Shown here: positions 20,409-32,666 of the stretch, in pieces | Position numbering within the stretch: the stretch's first letter is position 1 | Layout of the letters: each line of letters begins with the position of its first letter | DNA from: Melieria omissa | Taxonomy: Eukaryota > Arthropoda > Insecta > Diptera > Ulidiidae | Reading direction: 5' to 3' | NCBI GenBank assembly: GCA_963971225.1 | Contig: OZ020269.1 | Location: forward strand, 36,663,264 to 36,727,263 | DNA: 64,000 nt | Translations under genes and position numbers: made by a program | Notes under the pieces: model-generated | Databases searched by the model: none | What the model was told of the DNA's origin: nothing | What the model saw: the letters and a program-made list of their open reading frames with translations, nothing else

Positions 20409-22916
20409 AGACGCAGGTGCGGTAAGATTTGAACTTGAAGACTCCAATCGCTCGACAGTTTGCAGTAATTTCTCTTTCAATAGCATGTCAACGCCACCAG
20501 CTGCCGGGGCGCACAATCGCACTTAACCTTACTCTGCAAGAGGCGTAACCTCATTTCTTTATGCATTAAAAACCATTGTGCTCTGCGTTTTCATTTTCAT
20601 TTGCGTTTCTGCTACATCATTGTGGATTTTAATGAATTGCATAACTTCCACGCTGCTATTGCGATCAATCATAGAACGAGGGCGCGACTGAGCGCTGCCC
20701 GCGGCACACGCATTTGAAAACACCAAAAGTCGCGCAGCGAACGCTTTGAGCTCGTGAAAGTTGAATTGGAGCTAAGCCTGGCGGATCACGCGAGATATTT
20801 GCGAATTTTCATTACGATCGGCCGCAATAGCGTGACGCATGTGCGGCCCTGCACTCGCCGTCTGTGCAGTTTGCGACTAGCCAACGCCAGTACGCTATGC
20901 GCCAGCCTGCAGTAGCTCCCCTCGTTCTCTTTCACTCACACTTCATCTCTTCTCCGTGCTCGAAATTGTCCAAGGTGTTTTATCCACACAACTGCTCACC
21001 AACTTGCGTACGAGCATTACTTAATTCGTCGTTTTTGCTTTGCCATTCGATCGAAACGCACTGCGCGCCGCCCACTCCGCAGCCTCTTGCTACGCCGTTT
21101 GGTGGGTGCTCGCAAATTGCGTCCGCCACTTGGCGAATTTTTAACGTATTTTCGGTTGGCAGTGCGGAGAGTTCTCAGACTGGGCGAACAACTATTTTGT
21201 CTATTCATATGTATACACCTATAAATGTTGGTATTTATGTAAGTTTGCTTAGAGGTGCATTGGAAGTAATTGTAGCGGATTTGCTGCGGGCATATCCAGC
21301 CGCAGGCCAAAATCGTGCGTATGATGTAAGAATACGCAATGCATGAGAATGTGCGTGTGCGAATAAGTGCATACTTTGGAACTTAACGACTAAGCGAATA
21401 TGTATGTATGTATGTACTTATGGAGGTAACTAAACATTAATATTTGGCTAAACTCTGATCCGAGACCATTAAATTACAAAAGCGATTTGAAGAATAGTTG
21501 TGGAAGTTCTCTTTCATAGTTCCAAATCTTTCCCATATTGTTTTTACTCGTTTAGACACATTTCGCAGACTTGCTTTTGACTTTAATTGATTCCCTTGCA
21601 CAAGTGTATGTATATTTCGAGTACAACAATAACAATACCGTTACTGAATAGAAAGCTTACGTGCACAAATGTCTGGACCTTCCCAACAAAGCATCGATTA
21701 AACTTAGTTCAAGTCAAGTCTGTACCATATAGTCTTCAAAACAGCATCGGGCTAATATAATACTTGCGAAATTTTCAAGTGATATAAGGTAGAGGACAAT
21801 GTCATTAATGGAAATTCAAAGTATTGAACAATGCTTAAGTGACAAGACTTCAAGCACAAATAGCCTTTCACTTCCTCGATAATCCAGAATGCAATATTTA
21901 AGAAGAAACGTAATAAGCGTTCTTGTTCAAACCCACAACAAATTATTTTGAGATGTTTATTACCTCAGTTATGTGTTTTTCATGAAATTAATAAGATGTC
22001 AGAATTGGTTATACTTGGAGCATTTTCCTGTTTAAATTCACTTGAGAATCTCACACACAGGAGTAGGTAGGTATGAGTCAAAAGCGGTGCTTTTCGTGTT
22101 TTTACAATGGTGGAGTTCAACTAAACGTGTTTTTCAATTGTTTTAGCAAGTTCGTCGCCTCAGAGGTCATTGCAAGTCGCATTACGCGAGCTCAGGAATA
22201 TGCATTCGTTTATATATTTATACTTAATGTTTGTTTAAAGTTTTCTGTGCGTAATCAAGTCATTTATACACTGAAAACGATGAACGTGCACAGCCGCAGC
22301 TGTGCAGTGTACCCATTGTGTGGTGCGAGTGCGGCGCTGTGAACGCTTCGCTCGATTGCAAATAAATTTCCGAAAATGATATAACAATTACGAGCGGACG
22401 GCCGCAGGGGCGCACGAACGGGCAACCGGCCACACTGATGCCTCTTGAAATGTTCAATGAACTGCTTCGTTTGCTCTGCGCATGCGCATGCCCGTCATTT
22501 CCACCGTACTCATCATGTGTTTTGTATTTTAATGCCGCGAAACCTGTTGATCATTTGATACCAAGCTGCAAGTTGTCACGTATCTTGTTAATCCATTGAA
22601 AAGTTTGTCAAGATTAGTTCACCTATTTGCGACGGCACCATTTTAAATTCATTCAGACCGCTTACGAAATTCTTATTACCTGAGAATAATAAAAATGCTC
22701 ATAAATAAACCATAGATGAGAAAAACGTAGGTACTTGGGGTTAAAAGCGTCGTACAGTGGGGCGACCCGTTACTATGTGTGGCCAATAATAGAACGAGTT
22801 GAGGAATTAAATTTCCCACAAATTATTTTAAGGACCAAATATTAATGGTGACCGAAAATGGTCAAAATCGAAAGAGGAACACGCGCACCTCCCATATTAG
22901 AAATATCAAATATATA
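20409..22916. other. unassigned region downstream of Achl
   Basis: No supported exon. About 20640-21340 is GC-richer than its surroundings and free of recognised repeats, so it may be a promoter or enhancer of a gene outside the window. The open frames at 20864-21346 (plus) and 21017-21310 (minus) overlap each other and have no recognisable motifs. Confidence 0.4.
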
Positions 22917-23745
22917 CACTTTGTTTCAAAGCTCAAGGTTGAATTTTTTTCATCAGTCCTGATGGGTTTTTAGGATATTGGAGAGATTTGCGAATGGAAC
23001 CACGGTATTTCTCTAAGAGAAATTTTGGTGGCCAATCGCAAATGGTTTGGGGTGGCTTCTCAAGCTCAGGCACAGTCCCGTTGGCGTTCCCAACTTGCAG
23101 AATGAATAGCTCGGAATATCAGGAAGTGTTGGAGCATAGTTTGCTTCCTTATATTGGCAACCACCAGGAGCAAGCATTCATATTCCAACAGGATAATGCC
23201 AGAATCCACACGAGCAGATCAACCAAAACGTGGCTTAGATGTCAAAATATTGAGACAATCAACATCTCAACATCAACATCAACATCATCAACATGAACAT
23301 CTGGGGTTGGCTAGTCCGGAAGTTGTATGCAAATTTTCGACAATTTGACACAGTGGAGCAGTTGAAAGAGGCCATTTTAGCTGCATGGGAACAACTGACC
23401 CCAGAAATGCTAAACAACTACACAAATTCTATACCAAATAGAATTTATAAGATCATTGCAAATAATGGTAGAGTAATAAATTACTAACTGCACCGAAAAA
23501 GTGATTGTTGTTTTATTTATCAACAGTGGAGTGAGTGTCTTTATAGCAATGAAACACCGTTTCTATGGAATTTTTTACATTTCTCTTTTTCTATCAATAT
23601 TTACCGTTAGCACAAAAATGTTATTGTTGCTATTTTTTATGTTGACCATGTAGGAAAAAAACTGCATTATTATTTTTATTTAATATATTTTAATTTTCCC
23701 ATATAACGAAAAAAATTAATGTCTTTATAGCTTTGAAACAAAGTG
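22917..23745 (+). mobile_element. Tc1-like transposon, N-terminal half deleted
   Basis: Inverted ends CACTTTGTTTCAAAGCT and AGCTTTGAAACAAAGTG are flanked by TA (22915-22916, 23746-23747). At 829 bp the element is about half the size of a full Tc1 and keeps only the C-terminal part of the transposase. Confidence 0.85.
22988..23487 (+). pseudogene. Tc1-like transposase C-terminal remnant
   Basis: The first frame (22988-23296) gives GGQSQMVWGGFSSSGTVPL and FIFQQDNARIHTSRSTKTWL; the latter contains the second catalytic Asp in QQDNA. It then runs into a CATCAA-type microsatellite (about 23262-23296) that breaks the frame. The second frame (from 23293) resumes at NIWGWLVRKLYANFRQFDTVEQLKEAI, the region just after the third catalytic position (usually PxENIWG). 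The Glu before NIWG is missing, so the DDE triad is destroyed. The DNA-binding N-terminus and first Asp are absent. Confidence 0.85.
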
Positions 23746-23747
23746 TA

Positions 23748-24349
23748 CATTTTGTATTCGAATTTCGTACACACCGTTAGTACGACAAAATAGTCTTGTG
23801 TTTCAAAAATTAACTCAATCGGACTTCGGACTTCCATAAATTACCATTATACAAATTTATTTGAGTAGTACATGAATTTTTGTCGCTCCTATTCTTCTGA
23901 AGCAATCTAAACTCTCATATGTACAGATGAACGGTATTAAACCGACATTTTTTGTTTTGAGCTTGCGGACCAGTTTTTTTTGTTAAGGGGGTCCTCTAGT
24001 ACAAACGGTGTTTTTTAAAGCTTTTTTTGCGATTTTTTTTTTCAGAAACTACAAATGATAATGTGATAATTCTTCGTATATTTATTCTTTACATATTGAA
24101 TTATTAAAAAAAAATGTTCCACGTGCTACCGCGAACACTGTTGGGGTCCGCCAGCTGAGTACCGGCAATGTTTTTTTTGTAACGGTGCGTTTGCGCCATC
24201 CTAACTTTGTTCCCTGTTCGTCTGAAATGTAATCCAAAAATTGTCTCTTAAAAAGCATTACTCCAATTAAGGGTTGACGTATAATGAACCCGATCTGATC
24301 AAAATTGGACCCGTGGCATCGTTTTAACTTTTTTTCGAAATTCACCCTT
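23748..24349. other. unassigned DNA, possible decayed TTAA element
   Basis: A TTAAGGGGGTCC start at about 23984 resembles the ends of TTAA elements elsewhere in the window, but no matching right end was found before or after the SINE at 24363-24675. No gene seen. Confidence 0.35.
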
Positions 24350-24362
24350 TTGTTCTCTAAAA

Positions 24363-24675
24363 TAATAATTTTAATAATTGATTGGCACGACAGCCCGCTT
24401 ACGCGAGACTAAGGCCTAGCTTCCCGCAACCACCCGTGTTGTGCGTGTGAATTTTGTACGCGGGTGGAAGGGACCTACAGTTTTATGCCGGTTCCGAACG
24501 GCAGGTTGGGAGCTTTTTCATAGGCAATTTTTACTCTCAGAGGTTTGCCATTTCCAGCTGAGAGGACAGCCACCGAAAGAGAAAACGAGTTTCCCGTTAT
24601 TTTTTTTAGGTGTTACTACATGCAGAATTCGAACTAGTGTCGCTCTGCATGCGACTGTTGCTCTGCATGCGACTC
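24363..24675 (-). mobile_element. SINE, copy B
   Basis: On the minus strand it ends in an A/T-rich ATT-repeat tail at 24363 and is flanked by a perfect 13-bp direct repeat TTGTTCTCTAAAA (24350-24362 and 24676-24688), proof of insertion by target-primed copying. About 250 bp of body is nearly identical by eye to copy A at 42350-42668. The 5' head includes a B-box-like GTTCGAATTC and a duplicated GTCGCATGCAGAGC unit, and it differs from copy A's head. No coding capacity. Confidence 0.85.
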
Positions 24676-24688
24676 TTGTTCTCTAAAA

Positions 24689-25954
24689 ACTCACCCCAAA
24701 AATCGGCTAGTCAATGGAGCGCAATCTCCGTAGGTTAATCCGTAGAGCAAAAAGTTTTGAATACAACAAAACAAGAATCAAGTGAAGCGGCCAATTAGTT
24801 TCGACGGAATCATGGCGCGATGGTCAAAAAATGTGTTTTCGAGAAAAACGCGTTTAAAGTTTTAAAACCATGTACGTGACGGAGTGAACGAGACGGATTT
24901 GAGGCTCTGTATCTCAGAGACGTTTACGAATTTGACAAAATCCGTTCGTATACTTTTTCTGTGATAGTTATACTATAAAAATATTAAATTAAAAAAAACG
25001 ATGAAGGAACAAAAAACACAAACTTCTTGAGTTAAATTAAAATCAATAACTAAATTTAAAATATAGTACATACGAATATATGCTACAGTAATCATTTGTA
25101 AGTCATAATTTCTTTAAATAAAAAATAAATAAATCAATCGAATAAACTCAAGCAGGAAAAGATAGGAGAAAGTAGTACACCACATTAGCCGAACATGCTT
25201 TACCATTTTACCCGCCAATTTTTTCAATGGGATTTTTATGAGTTTCTACAAACTTTGAAGAATATCTCTGAACATTTTTAACAACCCAAACAAAAGTTAA
25301 AAATCAGATTTGTTAACATAGTAGCTGTAATCATAAAAAATGCATCATCAAATTTTTTTTTCAAATGTACTTGAGATTAGTGCATAGGCATGTATAAAAT
25401 TAAAAACTTTGGTGTGACTACAAATCTTAAAACTTTGTAAAAATTCCTATTGATTTAGCTTGGGTTTGGATTTGGCTTTTATCACGATTCCTGTTTTTAA
25501 ATAAAGAGTTGTTTTTTTTTTGCCACGGTGGTCCCATTGTGCGTCGACAAATTGCTGTTGCATTTAGCTGTTAAAAACTAATTGATCAAATCATATTTTG
25601 CAAATAAAATTTCACAGACTACAACTGGGCTAGGATTCGGAACGACTTGTATTTGGATTATAGTATTTTTTTCTCTTTTTTTGCGGGAAGGTCTTTTAAA
25701 ATACAAATAAATATTTTAGATCACTCAACAAATTAACCTTATGAATGTTTATCGAATTTATATAAAAAGTTTTTTAACAAACGCTAAAAGAGATTTAAAA
25801 TTTTTTAAAATGCATTTCATAAACTTGAATCATAGCAGCAGTCGCTCTGCCCAAAATGGGCGGTTATCGCCCATGAGTAATGCAATGGGCGGTTATCGAA
25901 AAAGGTTCATCAAAAGGATGCGAATGCAAACTGCAGTCCAACCAAAATACATAC
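24689..25954. other. unassigned AT-rich DNA
   Basis: No supported gene. About 24830-24970 contains the 'cgagaaaaacgcgttt' type phrase also seen (inverted) inside the TTAA elements near 2.4-3.9 kb, so it is probably another decayed copy. Confidence 0.35.
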
Positions 25955-26156
25955 ATATGGACTAAAGAGCTGCAATGGATGATTCATTTCTCCCTACACA
26001 CAGTGTGATTCGGTGCAGTGTGCACTGATTGCTAGCATTCACTGTGGTAAGAGAGCAGTATGAGAATGACAACAAAACGGAAGCCGCAAGAGCAGTCAAC
26101 ACTCATTTGCTTGTCTCTGCAAGGCACGCACTGTTTTCTCTCTGCTATATACACTA

Positions 26157-26260
26157 GGGATCGCAATTTTTTGCCATTTTGCGATCCCGGGATTTTCGGG
26201 ATTGAAAAGTCAAATCACCGGGATCCCGGGATTTAATCCCGGGATTCAAATAACAAATTT
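26157..26260. repeat. GGGATT-rich element fragment
   Basis: Starts TAGGGATCGCAA and contains repeated CCCGGGATT words. The phrase 'cttcgggattgaaag' or a close variant recurs at about 57952, together with CCCAGGATT words. It looks like one end of a hAT-type element; the matching second end was not found. Confidence 0.35.
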
Positions 26261-27393
26261 TTTAAATAAAACAACTTTACCAAATTGCATAAATACTTGT
26301 TTATAATATATTTACCATAAAAATGGACACAGTTTAATCACATTTGGGGTAGTTTTAAGATTTTTTATCTTGAATTTAATCACATTGTAAGGCGGAAAGG
26401 GAGGCAGTCGGTGTTGAGTCGTCGAAGTGGTTGGTTGTGCGCGGCACATCACCAAAATCCAGTTGTTATTTACAATCAGTTGCCAATTACATTCAAAATT
26501 GTCAGCTTAAATTTAAATCAAATAAATAAACATAGTCATCCTTGACAACATTTTGTATATTATACACTGCTAGCAATGCTAATGAATCGTTGACAGTGCG
26601 TAACGGGCCAAAATGCTACCTGTACACTGAATGCAATGAGTGATTACAAGAAGAGTTTGCTACTTGACACGCGTAATTAAGTGAGGAAGTTTCGTAAAAC
26701 ATTTGGATTTCTGACAAAATACCAATTAAAATGGAGGTTATTTATTCAAATAAATAATTTAAATGTAAAATTAATGTAATATATAAATGTTATTTTAAAA
26801 AATTAATTAAATGTAATATTAAAAAATACATTAGTCAGAATAAGTTTGCGTACAGGCAAGTCAAAATTATGTTATGATTAATTTTGACCTCAAAAATGGG
26901 TTCTTTGTTTATAAAAACGTATCCACATTTTTCATATATGCTTTAACTGCACTTTTTGTTCTGTTTTAGATGCATTAAAATAATAATTTTCCATGTATTC
27001 GTATTTATTGACAGTATACTCACAAAACGGAGCAGAATAAGTTTGCGTACAAAACTAATAACGGGAATTTCCAGTTATGCTTTTTATTTTCATTTGTAAA
27101 TTTTTATTCCTAATATTATTTAGACGTATATGTGCTTGAAATTATATAGAAAGCAATCAAACCCAAGCGAAAAAATTAAAATGGATAAAAGGATAATCTT
27201 ACTAAATCTTTCCTAAATTGACAAAAAATGTCGTGAGATTAGAGAAATTTTTGGAAGAGCACATTCGTTTTCCAAAAAGCCATCTTAAATCACAAAAAAA
27301 ACAGAAAATCTTCCTTCGTTACTACGATCTGGCCATTTTCCTAAGCTACCCAGGCAATAGGATTAGATTGTTTTGCGATCAGTATATATAATA

Positions 27394-27922
27394 TAGGGTG
27401 TTTTTTTTAGAGGTATAGAACTTCGAATTGAAATAAAACACAAGAAAATCGTTTTAATGTCCATCAATCTGGCTTTATTGGAAGGATAATTGTACAGGTC
27501 CAATTTTCAACCAGCTCCAATTGCTGTGCACGGTGGCGAATCGATTCATTCGGGTCCTCTTCAACATTTTGCTCTACAGCGGCAATTGTTTCTTCGGTGC
27601 GCACTGTTCGACGTCTCTGCGGATGCGTTTTATCACATAGAGTAAACGTAGTGCGAAAACGACCCATGGTTAACACGATTAACCGACATCTGATGGACGA
27701 TGTCGACCATAAAATGGACGGAGCTTGCGGTAAACTTCGCGAACTGAACCATTATTTTCGAAATAAATTTGCACGATTTGCAAGCGTTGTTCTTTTGTCA
27801 ACCTGTTCATGATGAAATGGCAAACCAAACTGAACATAAATGACATTAGAGTTGCCAGATTTGACCACAAAATGCCAGTTTTATCTCTATTCGAAAAACA
27901 AACCACTAAAAAAAACACCCTA
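27394..27922 (-). mobile_element. mariner-like element, internally deleted, nested
   Basis: Ends TAGGGTGTTTTTTTTAG and the inverted form CTAAAAAAAACACCCTA are flanked by TA. Comparison with the uninterrupted copy at about 42190-42235 shows the empty site (…gattgtttgcga…taaggctagttgcatcc), confirming the insertion point. At 529 bp it retains only N-terminal transposase sequence. Confidence 0.85.
27464..27810 (-). pseudogene. mariner-like transposase N-terminal remnant
   Basis: Minus-strand start MNRLTKEQRLQIVQIYFENN followed by GSVREVYRKLRPFYGRHRPS is the N-terminal DNA-binding region of a mariner-like transposase. A frameshift near 27678 leads to FRTTFTLCDKTHPQRRRTVRTEETIAAVEQN and SIRHRAQQLEL, the linker before the catalytic domain. 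The sequence then jumps to the 3' end. The whole catalytic domain is deleted. Confidence 0.8.
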
Positions 27923-29478
27923 TATAAGGCTAGTTGCATCCGATTCCTTCAGAAACCCAGTAGCAGTGACTTTATAAGAAAAGTCCTGAAATAAACAAAT
28001 TGTCTCTACATAACAGCATGTAAGAATCTCATATTTAGCTTACTAACAAGGAGCACATAATTGCTTTCGTGAAAGAGTCCATCAAAGAGTCTAGAAAACC
28101 ACATTTCCAGGACTATGTGTTGTTATCTATGGAGTAGGAAGATTTGTTGTTCTCTGATAATGGTTTAGCATATTTGGCATTAAAAGACATTAACTAATTT
28201 GAAGAGGATTCAGTTAAGGCATAGCATTTGAGGGGGTATGGTATGGGACTGCATGTCTAGTAAAGGAGTGAGCAGGCTGTGTTGTTTTATTTATAAATGG
28301 TTCCGAGGGGTCTACATATTCTAAAAGCTTATGCAAGCCAAAGTTTCAAATTCTTGGATCAGGTTCCAACATTTCATTCAACTTTACGATGACCTTAAGG
28401 CGCAATGCATACGATGCGAAGCTATTTTTGCTATTAACTGGCTCAACAAAGTTGAAAAAGTTCCTCCCTAATCACTAAACGTGCTAAGGGGTTTACTTGA
28501 ACCCTGAGCCCAAAAACACTCCATCTTCAAAGATATAGTAAATCAATATAACAATTCAAGGATATAACAAAATAGCCGCTGAAAAAACAACGAATTTAAT
28601 AAAATATACGCCGAAACTTCTGCAGGGAGTTCAAAACTTAGTTTCAATTACATTTTAACTACATAACCTTATCTGGTACGCAAACTTTTTCTGAGGTGAG
28701 TTCATAACATATTTTGTTTTTGGCTTTTCTTTTACAGTTTGGTCAAGTTTTTTAAAAATTATCATCTTAATGGAATGAAATAACTAACTTTACGGAAGAA
28801 ATAAAAAATATTTTGTTTTTGAAAAATAACTTTAACTGATTTATTTTTCATATGAAAAAGCTACGTACCCCTTGTACGCAAACTTATTCTGACTAGTGTA
28901 TATGTTGTTACAATATTATTGTAATTTTTAGTCTAGCAATCAGCTAACTAACGCCATCATTAAAATAAAAATTTTGAAAAAAAGGAGTTAGATGCACAAG
29001 TAAATATAATTTAATTTTTCTGTTCAATTTTGTATGTCCATAAAACACAATAGTTTTAATTTAGGTGAAAATATTGTATTTGTAAATTCATATGAAATTT
29101 AATTTGAATTAAATACCATTAAAAAAACTCAAAAATATGCGTGATTATTACAATAACAACAAAGCACTAATTGTTCTATTAGTATAACCAAAGAATATTT
29201 TTCCATACTTTTTGGTATAACTTACTGCATTCAGTGTCATTGCAGTAAATTTCATTGCCTTTACTGTGCATTGCCTTTAGTGTGTTCGCACACACTAATG
29301 TTATAAAGCAACAAAGACTCAGCTCTCATATGTCATGCACACACATGTTTTGCTTCTCTTCGCTGGCAGCTCTGATTCGATCTGTTTGCACTGAGCCAGT
29401 GCAGTGCAGTGCCGTGCAAAGAGAGAGAGTGTCTTGAAACACCTTTCAAATGCACAATTGAGGCTCTTTAATATGGAC

Positions 29479-30776
29479 ATATGTATGCCATAATTGCTCA
29501 TACAGTCATCAGCCCATGTAAATGATTGTAGGGATCATGGTACAATAACAAGGTATGCCAGATAGGGAGAGTACTCTTCATGTACTATGAGATGTGAATG
29601 TCAAACGACAAAAACTAGAGGTGCTTATGAATGGGAGTAGTGCGCAGGGCTGCACAGAAAATACTGAAAAGCATACAGTTTTTACAATACACAGAAAAAC
29701 TTCAATAGGTATCGATTTCTTTGCAAAAAGTATAAAAATGCTCATATTTCTGCCAAAAATAAGTTTTGGACGTAAATAACATGTCCGGTACCAGCTACTT
29801 GCGGAAAAATATAAACAAATTAGTTATGTGATTGTCTTCAACAGTTTTTTTTTATTAGAAGTTTTTTTTTAAGTTCATTTTCTTTGAGTTTTTTGTTTAA
29901 AAATTTGATTCTGAAAAAAATTCTGCATTTGAAAAATAAACTTTTTACATTTTCAGGTACGCAAATATCTTTGCTACTTTGTAGTAGCATTTCTCTTAGT
30001 GCGTGCTTCTGCACAACGCATACGAATTTCCCGGCATTATTAATTCACACGGACGATTTTGAATTTAAAAATGTTCAACACTCAATCACTTCTTGAAATG
30101 AAAAGCACAGAATCACAGCAAGGCGAAAAAGTTCCCAAAGCACAAATTAAAAATAACGGCATAAAATGTCGTCATAAGTCGGCGGAACATGCATGAAAAG
30201 AGAGAAAAGAAAAGGTCTTGCTTCGTGGGAAAGTGCACAAAGTCCAGAGCAAAGAAAGTCCAAAGAATAAACATAAATATAAATTATTTTTACTTAGTTT
30301 TTTGTCTTTCCTGTAAAATTTGAAAAAGTGGATTTAGCACCTTTTCACTCTAAGGCAGCTAGTGCATATTTCTTGTTTGTTTAGCATGAACATTTCCAAA
30401 AGGTATGGTATGCATGGAAAAAGGTACTAAATTTCTAGCGTACACGCAACTCCAGTATCTCTGTTTGACAGCATTTCCAAATGTAAACAAACGAAAAAAG
30501 AGGGAGATTCGTCTACTTGGCATACCTTGTTATTGTACCATGGTAGGGATTGTCCAAAAAGGTTATTTCGATGTGACTACGGATTGCAATCAAAGCAATT
30601 TAGCTCATCGCAGAGAACTCTGGCCAATTCGCTTGTTTGGAGTTTTGCATATTTTATTTGTACTTTCAACAAACATTTGTTATTGTTCATATAAATGTAT
30701 CTACATATGTACCAGCAATAACAAAACATTTTCACAGTTTCTGTATAATACACATATACAGAATAATATACATGCA
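29479..30776. other. unassigned AT-rich DNA
   Basis: No supported gene. The 140-codon open frame at 30405-30827 and its antisense frames have no recognisable domain, and the longest runs into the terminal repeat of the next element. Confidence 0.4.
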
Positions 30777-30778
30777 TA

Positions 30779-32664
30779 CAGTGGTGGAAAGTATATTGAA
30801 AACGAGACGCGTTATCGTTTCACATGACAAACTTTTAAAATTCAGTAAAAGCATAATGAAATAAACCAAGTATTCCAAGTTGTGACAGTTGTTTTTGTAT
30901 GTTGTATGTAAATCTATTTTGTTTTTGTTTTCAGCCAATCAGAATAAAACTTCCTTTTTTCATTTTTAAACTGTCAAAGTTTTACACAGGCATTTTGACA
31001 ATCTAGACCTTTTCCACCACAAAAAAAGTCAAATCAGCTGGTTCAACAAGGTCACCTGTATTAATTCGCCTTGGCATTTAAAAAAAGTGAACAAATATTT
31101 GAAAAAACTTAGCCCGTCAAACTTTTATTATATGTGTTGTTGGTGAGTTTTATTCATTGTAGAGCATTATTTTTCTATTCAAACCAATATTAGTACGAGT
31201 TTGATTAACCCATCGGATTGTACACCGTGTGTGCAATGGATTTCTTAGGCTATAAGACAGCCTGCACACCATGTGTGCAATAACAGTAATGTGCAATTAT
31301 CAGTTATTCTAAGTAAACTAGTCGTCGAAATAAGATGTTTCTGGAACTAATGAAATCTGTAAAGTACAGGAAAACAAAATTTGGCATTGGTTTTACTGTA
31401 TACCAAAAAATGTTAAAATTATCTGAAGCCTTTCTTACATGAACAATACAAAGAAAAAAAAACAATTTCGCTCCTGGGGACCGTGTTGGAAAAAAATCGT
31501 CGTCTGGAATGGATTAGTAAATATGTTTTCCTGGTCAGCGACCCAGAACAGAAAAGAAACAGGGTAAAAAGTCACCGTCAACATCACTGCCCCTAAATAT
31601 GTCACTTTAACGTTCTTCATATTGTTCTTTGTTATTGCTATAATGCTATGACTCTCAAATTAAAAGAATGGAAAGCACTAGATGCTTCAAAATGGCAGTC
31701 ATGGACTTCTTCTATTAAATTCGTGTAATTACTTCTCTATACACTCTCGGTCTCTACATATATACCCTCCTTTTATATTCGAGCGTCTTACACTTTGTTT
31801 TTTTCGTAATTTGTTCTGCAAAGCGAACATTTTTTCAATTTCTTTATTATTTTAGTGTTAGTAATAAATAAATAAAACTTTATAAATAAAGTAAACTTTT
31901 CTTTATTAAAGCGCAGCTAACCCGAATGTTTCGGAATTATTTTCCTTTAAAATTTTGCAATAACAATTGTTTGGCGATTTATTACGAATAGGGTCGGACA
32001 CTACTACTACGAGTAGGGTCGAAAACCACTTTTTCGGGCCGAAACCGGGTTTGGGTTTTTTTAATATTTACTTTAAGTAAATAAAAAACAAACAAAAAAA
32101 ATTCATTAATTTTTTAAAAACATAAACATAAAAAATCACCCCTTAGTCGCTAATATTCAAAATTATTGATTTAATATTATGTGCTTAAAAAATAAGTTTA
32201 TTTACATTGGTGGCATTATTATTATTGTAACCAACACAAGGCTGTCTTGTGGAGGCTCTATGCGGAGATTGGTGGCATCTAAATTACTCCCCATTTCACT
32301 ATGTATCTGACCGGCTGCCCAATGTAAAAAATATTCTACAAAATTTCGGTTTCGGCCGTTTTTTCGGACAATTTATGGACGAACCTAAAACCGAAACCGA
32401 AATTACTTTCTTGGGCCGAAGCCGAAACTGAAACCGAATATTCGGTCGGACACTAATTACGAAGCATAATTGAGTGCATGTTTATTGGAACCACATGGTG
32501 CCTAAACTCTAACTCTCTTACTGTACCCTTTTCGTTCTTAAGATAAATTAAAAAAAGATGCAAGTCAAATGTGTCTTGTTTAACAGTAAAAGTCATTAGT
32601 AAACAAAATACAATTAATTTTGCAGCTATCTACGATCTTGTTCAAATTATATTTGCCACCACTG
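30779..32664. mobile_element. TA-flanked TIR element (Tc1/mariner type), decayed
   Basis: Ends CAGTGGTGGAAAGTATA (30779) and CAGTGGTGGCAAATATA (read inward from 32664), with further similarity to about 27 bp, are flanked by TA (30777-30778, 32665-32666). The interior has no readable transposase. A direct repeat of a GCACACC(A/G)TGTGTGCAAT palindrome lies at about 31219-31283. The hAT-like element at 31989-32455 is nested inside. TA flanks are short, so the call rests mainly on the long terminal repeat match. Confidence 0.6.
31989..32455. mobile_element. hAT-like MITE, nested
   Basis: Flanked by a perfect 8-bp repeat ATTACGAA (31981-31988 and 32456-32463). Ends are TAGGGTCGGACAC and, read inward from the right, TAGTGTCCGACCG. 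The interior is AT-rich with clustered CGAAACCG/CGGTTTCGG words next to the ends. Non-coding, 467 bp. Confidence 0.75.
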
Positions 32665-32666
32665 TA

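Larger units (their letters stand above)
26834..28893 (+). mobile_element. Tc1-like transposon, copy 1, degenerate
   Basis: Ends GTCAGAATAAGTTTGCGTAC, inverted at 28893, are flanked by TA (26832-26833, 28894-28895). Plus-strand remains of a Tc1-type transposase are visible in broken frames: an N-terminal MDKRIILLNLS...REI..IFGRAHSFSKK helix-turn-helix near 27180-27290, and a C-terminal stretch around 28210-28500 reading MSSKGVSRL, then INWLNKVEKVPP. Several stops and frameshifts make it inactive. It is interrupted by the element at 27394-27922. A second, partial copy is at 40733-42349. Confidence 0.85.
25963..29470. mobile_element. hAT-like element, outer shell of a three-level nest
   Basis: Inverted ends TAAAGAGCTGCAAT (25963) and TAAAGAGCCTCAAT (read inward from 29470) are flanked by a perfect 8-bp repeat ATATGGAC (25955-25962 and 29471-29478). 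An 8-bp duplication is the hAT hallmark. Subterminal DNA on both sides is rich in short CACTG/GCAGTG-type words, plausible transposase-binding repeats. Subtracting the Tc1-like element at 26834-28893 leaves about 1.45 kb with no transposase that I can see, so it is non-autonomous. Confidence 0.75.

Noticed and set aside
28893..28910. Second end for the TAGGGATCG fragment at 26157 (GTGTATAT resembling the flank ATATACAC)
   Set aside because: The match is inverted rather than direct and coincides with the flank of the Tc1-like element; no inverted GGGATCG end is present.
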